Assembly (NCBI RefSeq): GCF_001513975.1
Contig: NZ_KQ947984.1
Coordinates: forward strand, 868,561 to 932,560
Direction of reading: 5' to 3'
Length of the DNA: 64,000 bases
From: Streptomyces curacoi
GTDB lineage: Bacteria; Actinomycetota; Actinomycetes; Streptomycetales; Streptomycetaceae
Made by a program: the position numbers and the translations under genes. Position 1 is the first letter of the stretch. Each line of letters opens with the position of its first letter. The notes under the pieces were generated by a model. That model was not told the DNA's origin, ran no database searches, and saw only the letters and a program-made list of their open reading frames with translations. This document shows positions 43,914-52,482 of this stretch, one piece after another.

Positions 43914-46262
43914 ATGCCGAACTCCGCGACGCCCACGCACTGCCCGTACTGCGCCCTGCAGTGCGGAATGAACCTCACGCCCACGCAGGACGGGGGTGTC
44001 GCGGTGGTCGAGCGCCCGGACTTCCCGGTGAACAAGGGAGCGCTGTGCGGCAAGGGCCGGACGGCTGCTTCGGTCCTCGCCGCGAACGTCCGGCTGACCT
44101 CCCCGTTGGTGCGCTCCGGTGGCACGCTCGTGCCCGCCACCTGGGACGAGGCGCTGGACCGCGTCGCCGAGGGCCTCGGCCGCACGCGTACGGAACATGG
44201 CCCGGACGCGTGCGGGGTCTTCGGCGGGGGCGGTCTGACCAACGAGAAGGCGTACAGCCTCGGCAAGTTCGCGAGGATCGTGCTCGGCACCTCGCAGATC
44301 GACTACAACGGCCGTTTCTGCATGTCGTCGGCCGCCGCGGCCGGGATGAAGGCGTTCGGCCTCGACCGGGGGCTGCCGTTCCCGCTGGAGGACATCCCGA
44401 AGACGGGCTGTGTGATCCTCGTCGGCTCCAACCTGGCGGAGACGATGCCGCCGTCGCTCCGCTTCTTCAACGAGCTGAAGGAGAACGGCGGCACGCTCGT
44501 CGTCATCGACCCGCGGCGGACCAGGACCGCCGAGCAGGCCGACCTGCACCTGATGCCCCGGCCGGGCACCGACCTCGCGCTGGCCCTCGGCCTGCTGCAC
44601 CTGGTCGTCGCCGAGGGCCGGGTGGACGAGGAGTACGTCCAGGAGCGCACGGTCGGCTGGGAGGAGGCGCGGGCCGCCGCGATGGCGCACTGGCCGGAGT
44701 ACGTGGAGCGGATCACGGGCGTGCCCGTGCCCCAGCTCCGGGAGACCGTACGGCTGTTCTGCGAGCCGGAGCACGCGATGGTGCTGACCGCGCGCGGCCC
44801 CGAGCAGCAGTCCAAGGGCACCGACACCGTGGGCGCGTGGATCAACCTGTGCCTGGCGACCGGGCGGGCGGGCCGGCCGCTGTCCGGGTACGGCTGTCTG
44901 ACCGGGCAGGGCAACGGACAGGGCGGACGCGAACACGGCCAGAAGGCCGACCAGCTGCCCGGCTACCGCAAGCTGGACGACCCGGCGGCCCGGCGGCATG
45001 TGGCCGAGGTCTGGGGCGTGGACCCGGACAGCCTTCCCGGGCCCGGGCGCAGTGCGTACGAGCTGCTGGACGCGCTGGGTACGGACATCAAGGCGCTGCT
45101 GCTGATGGGCTCCAACCCGGTGGTGTCGGCGCCGCGTGCCGCGCACATCGAGGAACGCATCAAGTCCCTGGACTTCCTGGCGGTCTGTGACGTCGTGCTG
45201 TCGGAGACGGCCGCCCTCGCGGACGTCGTCCTGCCGGTCACGCAGTGGGCGGAGGAGACGGGCACGACGACCAACCTGGAGGGCCGCGTCCTGCTGCGGC
45301 GCCGGGCGATCACCCCGCCCGAGGGGGTACGCAGCGACCTTGAGGTCATGCACGAGCTCGCGGCACGACTGGGCGGCGAGAGGGGTCTGGAGAAGGGCTT
45401 CTCGACCGACCCCGAGGAGGTCTTCGAGGAGCTGCGCCGGGCCAGTGCGGGCGGGCCGGCGGACTACTCCGGGATCACGTACCGGAGGCTGATCGAGGAG
45501 AACGGGGTGTTCTGGCCGTGCCCGGCCACAACCGACGGCGGCTTGGGCGCGGGCGGTGATGTGAGTGCGAGCACCGGGCTGGGAGCGGGCGCGAGTGACG
45601 GCTCGGGCGCAACCGGCGGCCTGGGCACGGACGGCAGCCCGGACGCGGGCGGTGCCCTGAGCGCGGGCGGTGCCCTGAGCGCGGGCGACGGCCTTGGCGC
45701 CGGCGCCTCCGGTGACTGCGAGGACGCCTCGCTGGACGTGACCGCCGTGGCCGACGACCCGGCGCAGGACGAGGATGTCGCCGGCGGCGTCCATCCCGGC
45801 ACGCCCCGCCTGTTCCTCGACCGGTTCGCCACGCCGGACGGACGGGCGAGGTTCGTCCCCGTCTCGCACCGGGCGGTCGCCGAGGAACCCGACGACGAGT
45901 ACCCGGTGCTGCTGACGACCGGCCGGGTCGTGGCCCAGTACCAGTCCGGCGCCCAGACCCGCCGCGTCGACGAGCTGAACGCCGCCGCGCCGGGCCCGTT
46001 CGTGGAGCTGCACCCCAGGCTGGCGGCGCGGCTCGGGGCGGCCGAGGGCGATCCGGTGGCCGTGGTCTCGCGCCGGGGCCGGGCCGTGGCCCCCGCCCGC
46101 ATCACGACCGGCATCCGCCCGGACACCGTCTTCATGCCGTTCCACTGGCCGGGCGAGGGCCGTGCCAACACCCTGACCAACCCGGCGCTCGACCCGACGT
46201 CGCGGATGCCCGAGTTCAAGGCGTGTGCGGTGCGGGTGGAGGCGGTCGAGTCCCAGGGGTGA
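43914..46262 (+). CDS. nasA: Assimilatory nitrate reductase catalytic subunit
   Basis: A 782-residue molybdopterin oxidoreductase reducing nitrate to nitrite. The N-terminal 4Fe-4S motif is CPYCALQC...ALCGKG (Cys at about 10, 13, 17 and 44). Mo-cofactor regions include YNGRFCMSSAAAAG (about 125), VLVGSNLAETMPP, GRPLSGYGCLTGQGNGQGGREHG and the C-terminal VLLTTGRVVAQYQSGAQTRR. Residues about 540-625 form a Gly/Ala/Ser/Asp-rich insertion with repeats such as GGALSAGGALSAG, not part of the fold. No dedicated NasC-type reductase follows, so electrons may come from the flavoprotein at 57.3 kb or a ferredoxin. A GlnR-like box precedes it. Confidence 0.92.
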   Translation: MPNSATPTHCPYCALQCGMNLTPTQDGGVAVVERPDFPVNKGALCGKGRTAASVLAANVRLTSPLVRSGGTLVPATWDEALDRVAEGLGRTRTEHGPDACGVFGGGGLTNEKAYSLGKFARIVLGTSQIDYNGRFCMSSAAAAGMKAFGLDRGLPFPLEDIPKTGCVILVGSNLAETMPPSLRFFNELKENGGTLVVIDPRRTRTAEQADLHLMPRPGTDLALALGLLHLVVAEGRVDEEYVQERTVGWEEARAAAMAHWPEYVERITGVPVPQLRETVRLFCEPEHAMVLTARGPEQQSKGTDTVGAWINLCLATGRAGRPLSGYGCLTGQGNGQGGREHGQKADQLPGYRKLDDPAARRHVAEVWGVDPDSLPGPGRSAYELLDALGTDIKALLLMGSNPVVSAPRAAHIEERIKSLDFLAVCDVVLSETAALADVVLPVTQWAEETGTTTNLEGRVLLRRRAITPPEGVRSDLEVMHELAARLGGERGLEKGFSTDPEEVFEELRRASAGGPADYSGITYRRLIEENGVFWPCPATTDGGLGAGGDVSASTGLGAGASDGSGATGGLGTDGSPDAGGALSAGGALSAGDGLGAGASGDCEDASLDVTAVADDPAQDEDVAGGVHPGTPRLFLDRFATPDGRARFVPVSHRAVAEEPDDEYPVLLTTGRVVAQYQSGAQTRRVDELNAAAPGPFVELHPRLAARLGAAEGDPVAVVSRRGRAVAPARITTGIRPDTVFMPFHWPGEGRANTLTNPALDPTSRMPEFKACAVRVEAVESQG

Positions 46263-46281
46263 TCCTGCGACACTTGCCGGC

Positions 46282-46734
46282 ATGGGAAGTTGGGGGACGC
46301 TGGGCCCGGCGGTGCTGTCCCTGGCGGGCGTCGCGCTGGGCGCGGCCGGGTCGCTGTTCGGGCAGTACCTGGTGTCGCGGGCGAGTCACCGGCAGCTGGA
46401 GACCCAGCAGAACGCCGAACACCGCGCCGAGGTGAAGGACGTGATCCTCAAGTTCCTGGAGGTCGCGTTCCGGGTGGAGAAGGCCGCCTCGGCCGTCCCG
46501 GACGGCGAGGAACCGCCCGAGGCGCTGCTGGACGAGCTGTGGCTGGCGCAGGCCGAGCTCGACCTCGCGGCCCGGACGGAGCCGCTGCGCGGCGCGGCCC
46601 ACCGCTACGCGGTGCGGCTGACGTCGGCTGCCCGGGGCGAAGGCGCCGACGGCGACGGGCTGTACCGGGCGAAGGTCGCGTTCATGGATGCCGCGTACGA
46701 CGATCTGTGGCCGTCCAGTCCCCGCTCGCGATGA
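46282..46734 (+). CDS. Hypothetical protein with one membrane anchor, 150 aa
   Basis: A 150-residue protein with one N-terminal hydrophobic segment (LGPAVLSLAGVALGAAGSLFG) followed by a charged, helical cytoplasmic region (ETQQNAEHRAEVKDVILKFLEV). No family is recognised. It starts 20 bp after nasA and may be co-transcribed. Its last 53 bp overlap the convergent cyclotransferase gene, so both ends are constrained. Confidence 0.65.
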   Translation: MGSWGTLGPAVLSLAGVALGAAGSLFGQYLVSRASHRQLETQQNAEHRAEVKDVILKFLEVAFRVEKAASAVPDGEEPPEALLDELWLAQAELDLAARTEPLRGAAHRYAVRLTSAARGEGADGDGLYRAKVAFMDAAYDDLWPSSPRSR

Positions 46735-47113
46735 CCGGGCCCCGCGTCCGCAGCCGTGCGGCGACGCCGAAGGCGGCGATGTACACCCAGGCGGGGACAG
46801 GGGTGCCGTCGGACTGCCGTACGGCCTCCCGCACCACGCGCTCGTAGAGGTTGTGCGGGTCGCCCGGGGCGTAGTCCTCCAAGCGGTCCAGGGCGTCGAG
46901 GAGTTCGTCGTAGGCCTCCGGCCTGGCGGTCACCAGCTCACCGCTCACGACTGAGCCGGGCTCCTCGACGGCGTACGGGTAGCCGGGGCCGTCGTACAGC
47001 ACGAGACCGGTCATCCGGGCCGGTTCCTCGCGTGCCGTACGGCCGCGCAGGAAGCGGTCGTGGTTGGGCTCGCCGGGGCGGAGGGTGCCGTAGACGAAGA
47101 AGGGCAGGGTCAC
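46682..47113 (-). CDS. Gamma-glutamylcyclotransferase-like protein
   Basis: A 143-residue GGCT/AIG2-fold protein. The signature FFVYGTLRPGEPNHDRF is at residues 5-21, PGYPYAVE and a central acidic LDALDRLEDYAP (catalytic Glu region) follow, and the end is AWVYIAAF. Such enzymes cyclise gamma-glutamyl amides or amines to 5-oxoproline. GTG 47113 is the best start because the family motif begins at residue 5; GGAGAC lies about 14 nt upstream. Convergent overlap with the preceding gene. Confidence 0.88.
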   Translation of the reverse strand: MTLPFFVYGTLRPGEPNHDRFLRGRTAREEPARMTGLVLYDGPGYPYAVEEPGSVVSGELVTARPEAYDELLDALDRLEDYAPGDPHNLYERVVREAVRQSDGTPVPAWVYIAAFGVAARLRTRGPVIASGDWTATDRRTRHP

Positions 47114-47213
47114 TTCGGGCCGTCTCCTCGGCGGCGGGGGGCTGGGCGGTGGCGGCGCGAGGGCCGGCCGTGGCGCAGCGTACCGGCGCGGGAGGAGGGT
47201 CAGGACACCGGCC

Positions 47214-47510
47214 TCAGCGGCATTCGCGGGGCAGGCAGGTCGCCTCGGTGCTCCACCGGTTGCCTGCGGGAGCGACACCCCACTCAGTACTGGCGGGAGC
47301 GACACCCCAGTCCGTGCCGGCGGGAGCCGCACCCCAGTCAGAGCCGACCGGAACCGCACCCCAGTCAGAACCGGCCGGAGCCGCACCCCATTCGCTGCCG
47401 GCAGGCGCCGCGCTCCATTCGCTGCCCGCCGCCGCGCTCCCCGCGGTCAGCACCACGCCCGCCGCGCCCGCCACCAGCACCACGGTCAGCCGCCCGATCG
47501 TCTTCCTCAT
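47214..47510 (-). CDS. Secreted Trp-rich nonapeptide-repeat protein, 98 aa
   Basis: A 98-residue protein. Residues 1-28 are a signal peptide (MRKTIGRLTVVLVAGAAGVVL, cleavage after SAAA). Residues 29-82 are six consecutive nine-residue repeats with consensus G-S/T-E/D-W-G-A/V-A-P-A: GSEWSAAPA, GSEWGAAPA, GSDWGAVPV, GSDWGAAPA, GTDWGVAPA, STEWGVAPA. A half repeat GNRW and a tail TCLPRECR with two Cys follow. The 27-bp DNA repeats are visible. GGGGGA lies 4 nt before the ATG. No family is recognised. It could be a surface or wall-binding peptide, or a precursor processed after export. Divergent from the M4 protease. Confidence 0.75.
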   Translation of the reverse strand: MRKTIGRLTVVLVAGAAGVVLTAGSAAAGSEWSAAPAGSEWGAAPAGSDWGAVPVGSDWGAAPAGTDWGVAPASTEWGVAPAGNRWSTEATCLPRECR

Positions 47511-47763
47511 CAGTCCCCCTGGATGTCGGGTGAGTTGCCTGTCGTCAGGTGCGCTCAGCGTGCCCGCCTTCCGCGCACGCCCCGACCGCATTCGACGAGA
47601 ACGCAAACGGAACGCCCCGCCGGGGCGGTCACACCAGGATCACCCCCCTTCGCAGAAACGATCCTCTCCCCTCACACACCTCCACGCGCTCACCCTGTTC
47701 ATGGCATGTGCACGCCCCCTTGAATCTTGGTCATCTTCAGTGCCGTCCCGTTGAAGGAGACCG

Positions 47764-49410
47764 ATGAGTCGGATACGGCTGCATGTCCGAGGTTCCCGCC
47801 TGGCCACGGCCGGCGCTGTCACCGCCACCGCCACCTTGCTGGCCGCCGCGCTCTCTCCCGCCGCCGACGCGGACGACAGGCCCACCAGGGCCGGCGCGAT
47901 CGAGAACGCGGCAGAGGTCCTCGCGGACCGGGCGGAAAGCCTGGGGCTGACCACCGCGCAGGACACCGCGGTGCGGGACGTGATCGTCGACGCGGACGGC
48001 ACGCAGCACGTCCGCTACGACCGCACATACCGCCAACTTCCGGTCCTCGGCGGCGACTTCGTCGTCCACCTGGCGAAGGACGGCACATACCGCGGCGCCT
48101 CTCGCGCCACGACCCGACCGATCTCCCTGTCGAGCATCGCGCCCAGCGTCTCGGCGCCGAAGGCGGCCGACCTCGCGGCGAACGCCCTGCGCGCCGCCAA
48201 CCTCGGCGAGACGCTGAAGAAGCTGACGGCCAGGCCGAAGCTGGTCGTCGACGCCCTGCACGGCGCCCCGAAGCTGGCCTGGCGGACCGACGTCGTCGCC
48301 CAGGACTCCCTCGGCAACCCGGCCGCCCGCACGGTGCTGACCGACGCCCGCACCGGAGCGCAGATCGACGCGTGGGACAGCATCGAGACGGCGACGGGTG
48401 ACGGGAAGTCGCTGTACGGCGGCACGGTGCCGTTGGAGACGACGGTGTCGGGATCGACGTACCAGTTGAAGGACCCGACGCGCGGCGGCACCTACACGGG
48501 TGACGCGGCGAACAGGACGGACCTGTGCGTCCTCGCCGTCTGCCTGAACCGCGCCCCGGCCACCGTCTTCACGGACGCCGACAACCACTGGGGCACCGGC
48601 ACGACGGCCGAGCGCTCGACGGCCGCGGTGGACGCGCAGTACGGCACGGACGTGACGTGGGACTACTACGAGGACGTCCACGGCCGCAGGGGCATCGCTG
48701 GCGACGGCAAGGGCTCGTTCAACCGCGTGCACTACGGGAAGGGCTACAACAACGCCTTCTGGGACGACAGTTGCTTCTGCATGACGTACGGCGACGGTGA
48801 CGGCACCCAGCTCGGGCCGCTGGTGTCACTGGACGTGGCGGGCCACGAGATGACCCACGGGGTCACTTCGAAGACGGCCGCGCTGACGTACTCGGGCGAG
48901 TCCGGCGGCCTCAACGAGGCCACGTCCGACATCTTCGGCACACTGGTCGAGTTCCACGCGGGCAACGCCTCCGACCCGGGCGACTATCTGATCGGCGAGA
49001 AGATCGTCCGGCCGGGCTTCGGCCGCAGCGCCCTGCGCTACATGGACAAGCCGTCGAAGGACGGCAGCTCGGTCGACTGCTGGAGCGCGACGACCGCGGC
49101 GCTCGACGTCCACTACTCGTCGGGCGTCGGCAACCACTTCGCCTACCTGCTGGCCGAGGGCAGCGGCCCGAAGACGGTCAACGGCGTCAGCTACAACTCC
49201 CCCACCTGCGACGGTTCCTCGGTGACCGGGATCGGCCGGGCCAAGCTCGGCAAGATCTGGTACCGGGCGCTGACGGTCTACATGACGTCCTCGACGAACT
49301 ACGCGGGAGCGCGTACGGCGACGCTCAACGCGGCAAAGGACCTGTACGGGGCCGGGAGCGTGGAGTACGGGGCGGTGGCGGCGGCCTGGAAGGCGGTGAA
49401 GGTGGGCTGA
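47764..49410 (+). CDS. Secreted thermolysin-type (M4) neutral metalloprotease
   Basis: A 548-residue secreted zinc protease. A signal peptide (1 to about 36, AALSPAADA) is followed by an FTP-like propeptide (to about 200; YRQLPVLGGDFVVHL) and the M4 catalytic domain. Zinc ligands are in the HExxH of AGHEMTHGV (about 361-365) and the downstream Glu in GGLNEATSDIFGT; the active-site His is in VGNHFAYLLAEG. Four extra Cys (CVLAVC; CFCM) may form disulfides. AAGGAG lies 5 nt before ATG 47764. It probably digests extracellular protein; the divergent repeat protein could be a substrate, which is speculation. Confidence 0.93.
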   Translation: MSRIRLHVRGSRLATAGAVTATATLLAAALSPAADADDRPTRAGAIENAAEVLADRAESLGLTTAQDTAVRDVIVDADGTQHVRYDRTYRQLPVLGGDFVVHLAKDGTYRGASRATTRPISLSSIAPSVSAPKAADLAANALRAANLGETLKKLTARPKLVVDALHGAPKLAWRTDVVAQDSLGNPAARTVLTDARTGAQIDAWDSIETATGDGKSLYGGTVPLETTVSGSTYQLKDPTRGGTYTGDAANRTDLCVLAVCLNRAPATVFTDADNHWGTGTTAERSTAAVDAQYGTDVTWDYYEDVHGRRGIAGDGKGSFNRVHYGKGYNNAFWDDSCFCMTYGDGDGTQLGPLVSLDVAGHEMTHGVTSKTAALTYSGESGGLNEATSDIFGTLVEFHAGNASDPGDYLIGEKIVRPGFGRSALRYMDKPSKDGSSVDCWSATTAALDVHYSSGVGNHFAYLLAEGSGPKTVNGVSYNSPTCDGSSVTGIGRAKLGKIWYRALTVYMTSSTNYAGARTATLNAAKDLYGAGSVEYGAVAAAWKAVKVG

Positions 49411-49437
49411 GCCGGTCGCCCGGTCAGAGCTGGTGAG

Positions 49438-49470
49438 CGGCCGCCCCGGTGGATGGGACCGGGGCGGCCG
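49438..49470 (+). terminator. Strong hairpin after the M4 protease
   Basis: CGGCCGCCCCGGT (49438-49450) pairs perfectly with ACCGGGGCGGCCG (49458-49470), a 13-bp stem with a 7-nt loop, 28 bp after the protease stop. Confidence 0.7.
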
Positions 49471-49575
49471 TGGCAGAGAAGGGGCCGGGGCGGCCGTGGC
49501 AGTGGAGGGGGACCGGGGCCGCCGTGGCAGAGGAGGGCGCCGGGGCGGCCGTGGCAGTGGAGGGGACCGCGGCCG
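49459..49575 (+). repeat. About 27-bp GC-rich tandem repeats
   Basis: Four full units of 26-28 bp, each starting CCGGGGCGGCCGTGGCAG (one variant CCGGGGCCGCC), plus a partial unit. The first unit is the 3' arm of the preceding terminator, so the array seems to have grown from it. Frames through it are Ala/Gly/Pro-rich and not convincing genes; the array ends about 100 bp before the APH-type start. Confidence 0.8.
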
Positions 49576-49676
49576 TCCCGCGCCTGGGCGCGGCGAAAAG
49601 CGGTGGTGTGCGCGCTGCGGCCCCGGATACGCTCCGCTGCCGCCTGCCCGACCTCCCCGAGCCGCCACGGAGCCGT

Positions 49677-50600
49677 ATGCCGTCGCCCACGAAGATGCAC
49701 GCCGAGGAACTCGACATCGACGAGACGCTGGTCGCCCGCCTGGTCGCGGAGCAGTTCCCGCGGTGGGCCGGGCTGCCGGTGACGCGGGTCGCCTCCGCCG
49801 GGACCGACAACGCCATGTACCGCCTGGGCGCCGACCTGGTCGTACGCCTGCCGCGCCTGCCGGGCGGATCCCGCCAGATCGAGACGGAGCACCGCTGGCT
49901 GCCGCACCTGGCCCCGCATCTGCCCCTGGCGGTCCCGACACCGCTGGCGCTGGGCGAACCCGCCGCCGGATATGAGCTGCCGTGGGGCGTGTACGACTGG
50001 CTGGACGGCGAGAACGCCTACGACGCGCCGCTCGGCGAGCCACGGGAGGCCGCAGGTGAGCTGGGCCGTTTCGTGGCGGCGTTGCGAAAGGTGGACGCGG
50101 CGGGCGGACCGTTGTCCTTCCGCGGCGACCCGGTGGGCAAGCACGACGCGTACGTCCGCACCGCGATCCGCGACCTGGGCGCCGTCGGCATGCTGGACCC
50201 GGCGGTCGCGACAGCGGCGTGGGAGGAAACCCTGCGCCTCCCCCAGTGGGACGACGCCCCCGTCTGGCTCCACAGCGACCTCCTTCCCGGCAACCTGCTG
50301 ACCTCCTCCGGCCGCCTCACCGCGGTCATCGACTTCGGCTGCCTCGGCGTCGGGGACCCGGCGGCCGACACCATCGCGGCGTGGGCGGTCTTCGACGCCG
50401 CGACCCGCGAGGTGTTCCGCGATGCGGCCGACGTCGACGACACGACGTGGGCCCGGGGGCGCGGGTGGGCGCTGTGCTTCGGGCTGATGGCGGAGCACCA
50501 CTACGGCGAGAGCTGCGGGAACGGGACCAATCCGGTGCTGGCGGGGGTGGCGCGGCGGACGGTGGGCGAGGTGCTGGCGGAGTACTCGGGCGGGGCGTGA
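49677..50600 (+). CDS. Aminoglycoside phosphotransferase-family kinase
   Basis: A 307-residue small-molecule kinase of the APH fold. It has a nucleotide-loop region SAGTDNAMYRLG (about 45), the expected hydrophobic strand VVRLPRLP with Lys replaced by Arg, the catalytic loop WLHSDLLPGNLL (about 200, Asp in HSD) and the metal Asp in VIDFGCLGVGDPAAD (about 220). Family members phosphorylate aminoglycosides, macrolides, homoserine or other metabolites; the substrate is not predictable. ATG 49677 has GGAG 5 nt upstream; ATG 49695 is the alternative. The longer frame to 49449 runs through tandem repeats and is rejected. Confidence 0.88.
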   Translation: MPSPTKMHAEELDIDETLVARLVAEQFPRWAGLPVTRVASAGTDNAMYRLGADLVVRLPRLPGGSRQIETEHRWLPHLAPHLPLAVPTPLALGEPAAGYELPWGVYDWLDGENAYDAPLGEPREAAGELGRFVAALRKVDAAGGPLSFRGDPVGKHDAYVRTAIRDLGAVGMLDPAVATAAWEETLRLPQWDDAPVWLHSDLLPGNLLTSSGRLTAVIDFGCLGVGDPAADTIAAWAVFDAATREVFRDAADVDDTTWARGRGWALCFGLMAEHHYGESCGNGTNPVLAGVARRTVGEVLAEYSGGA

Positions 50601-50701
50601 GGACGGCCCGGGAACGGGGTACGGCGGTATGGACGTCCCAAATTGCTTGCGCCTAACCTGAGTTGGCCGGATGCGGGCGGGCCGGGGCGTCGGGGGGCGG
50701 G

Positions 50702-51454
50702 ATGGACATCGATGGTCGCGTCGACGCCTTTGTCGGCAACGCCCCTTCCAGGGCCGTGCTGCTGCGGTCCCTGCGGGGACGGGACGTCTGTGTGCGGCGC
50801 AATGCCGACCGCGTCTTTCCCGCGGCCAGCCTGATGAAAGTCCCGCTGGCCATCGCGGTGCTGGAGCAGCTGGACGCCACCCGAGTGGTCAGGCGCTCCG
50901 AACTCGGTCGCACCGCCTACCCCTCGGTGCTGGAGGTCTTCGACGAGCGGCACGAGTTCACACTCGTCGAACTCTGCGGCCTGATGCTCGCGACCAGCGA
51001 CAACCCCATCGGGACCTTTCTGGTGGAGCTCGTCGGCATGGAGGCCGTGACGGCCACCGCCGAGCGGGCGGGAGCACACCACACGCACATGAGGGTGGGC
51101 TTCTCCGACCGCGATCTGGGCGCGGCGGCGCGGAGCAGCACCACTACGGCGGACGACATGGCGCTGATCCTGCGGTACGCCGCGACGCAAGCGCACCTGC
51201 GTCCCGTCCTCGGCGCCCTGCGCAACAGCGTGCGCAATTTCCGCCTGCCGCTGCGGCTGCCCGACGATCTGAAAGTCGCCCACAAGACCGGCAGCCTGCG
51301 CCGCCTGGCACACGACGCGGGCATTCTCTTCGGCCGCCACCACGACCTGATCGCCGTGTTCCTCACGGAGGACCAGGCGGACACCGCAGCGGTCGGCATC
51401 CAGATCGGCGACTGCATGGCAGATGTCTGGCGGCTGCTCGGTGAACCCGTGTAG
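50702..51454 (+). CDS. Class A beta-lactamase-fold serine hydrolase without signal peptide
   Basis: A 250-residue protein of the penicillin-binding fold. Motifs: SxxK in AASLMKVPLA (about 43), SDN in LATSDNPIG (about 99) and KTG in VAHKTGSLRR (about 197). The omega-loop region (MRVGFSDRDLGAAARSS) lacks the Glu of the ExxLN motif that drives deacylation in class A enzymes. The N-terminus (MDIDGRVDAFVG) has no export signal. It may therefore be a cytoplasmic or non-classical serine hydrolase rather than a resistance enzyme. GGGGGGCGGG precedes ATG 50702. A membrane-protein gene follows after 23 bp. Confidence 0.82.
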   Translation: MDIDGRVDAFVGNAPSRAVLLRSLRGRDVCVRRNADRVFPAASLMKVPLAIAVLEQLDATRVVRRSELGRTAYPSVLEVFDERHEFTLVELCGLMLATSDNPIGTFLVELVGMEAVTATAERAGAHHTHMRVGFSDRDLGAAARSSTTTADDMALILRYAATQAHLRPVLGALRNSVRNFRLPLRLPDDLKVAHKTGSLRRLAHDAGILFGRHHDLIAVFLTEDQADTAAVGIQIGDCMADVWRLLGEPV

Positions 51455-51477
51455 CCGGCTCTCCCCCGGGAGTCCTG

Positions 51478-52464
51478 ATGAGCGATCAGCGGCGTGTCAT
51501 CGCGGAAGTCCGACGCACAGTGCGCATCTACAACCTGCTGGTCCTGGTGGTCGGGGCGATCGCTCTGGTCGTCTCCGTCGACCGCGCCCAGGACGACGTC
51601 CTCGTCACCTCACTCGAAGTCGTGGGGACGACACTGGTCTCGGCCGCGCTGGTCAGCTTCATTTTCGGGCAGATCACCATCCGGGACACGACATTGCAGG
51701 TGAACGAGGCCATCGACCAGGCGCTGCGCGAGGTCCTTGAGCCCATCCGGGAGAACCTCTTCGCCGGGGCCCTGTCCCACTACCGCTGGGACTGCCACCT
51801 GGACGGTCTCGAACCCGACGGATACGCCGTTCAGGCCATGCGTGTCTCCTACCAGGTGCAGGTGATCCCCCGGGAACTGCGCTTCATCTGTGTGTCGTCA
51901 CTGACGGACGAGTCCTTCAGCCGGCTGGCCGGCGACCTCAGGTATGTGCTGCGCTGGCAGGTGGACGAGGGGCTGGAGTTGACGGACCCCCACTGCTTCC
52001 ATGTCAGTCATGTCCGGGTCGACGGGCAGCAACTGGACCAGCCGGCACCGCGTCCGACCACCTTGCGCGGCTCTCCGGCGGTCGAGTACCGCTTCCAGGT
52101 GTCCGAACTGCGCCGGCATCACGGATTCCACTCCGTCGAGTTCCATGTGGTCGCCCGCAAATACCTCGGGACGGATCGTGAGGTCAGGGTTCAGGCCTAC
52201 GCTTTCCGGTCCCTGCTGGACGCCGAGTACCGTCTGACCGTCGGGGAGTCGATCGGTGCCGAGATCCTGAACACTCAGATCTCGGGGCTGAGCCGAATCG
52301 GTGCCGGTGGACTGATCCAGCACGGCCGGACCTATCCGGACGCGTTCGGCCGGGTCGCCGCCTACGCGATCTTCACCACTCCGCTGCAGACCGGCAGCAA
52401 TGTCGTGTTCACCATCGACCGCGGCAACCCGCGCAGGGCGAACCGAGGCGGTGCGGCATCGTGA
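51478..52464 (+). CDS. Hypothetical membrane protein with a large soluble domain, 328 aa
   Basis: A 328-residue protein. Two N-terminal hydrophobic segments (YNLLVLVVGAIALVVSV and VVGTTLVSAALVSFIFG) are followed by about 260 soluble residues rich in beta-strand patterns (AMRVSYQVQVIPRELRFICV; SVEFHVVARKYLG). No catalytic motif is obvious and the family is not recognised. The two short helices before a large domain suggest a membrane-tethered sensor or effector. It follows the serine hydrolase by 23 bp, probably in one operon. Confidence 0.7.
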   Translation: MSDQRRVIAEVRRTVRIYNLLVLVVGAIALVVSVDRAQDDVLVTSLEVVGTTLVSAALVSFIFGQITIRDTTLQVNEAIDQALREVLEPIRENLFAGALSHYRWDCHLDGLEPDGYAVQAMRVSYQVQVIPRELRFICVSSLTDESFSRLAGDLRYVLRWQVDEGLELTDPHCFHVSHVRVDGQQLDQPAPRPTTLRGSPAVEYRFQVSELRRHHGFHSVEFHVVARKYLGTDREVRVQAYAFRSLLDAEYRLTVGESIGAEILNTQISGLSRIGAGGLIQHGRTYPDAFGRVAAYAIFTTPLQTGSNVVFTIDRGNPRRANRGGAAS

Positions 52465-52482
52465 AAGCCGCATTGACCGCAA

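Noticed and set aside
49449..49676. 76-residue N-terminal extension of the APH-type kinase
   Set aside because: It is encoded by 27-bp tandem repeats and lacks a ribosome site; ATG 49677 has one, and the kinase fold begins after it.
50702..51454. Calling this gene a beta-lactam resistance enzyme
   Set aside because: The deacylation Glu motif and an export signal are not visible, so only the fold is claimed.
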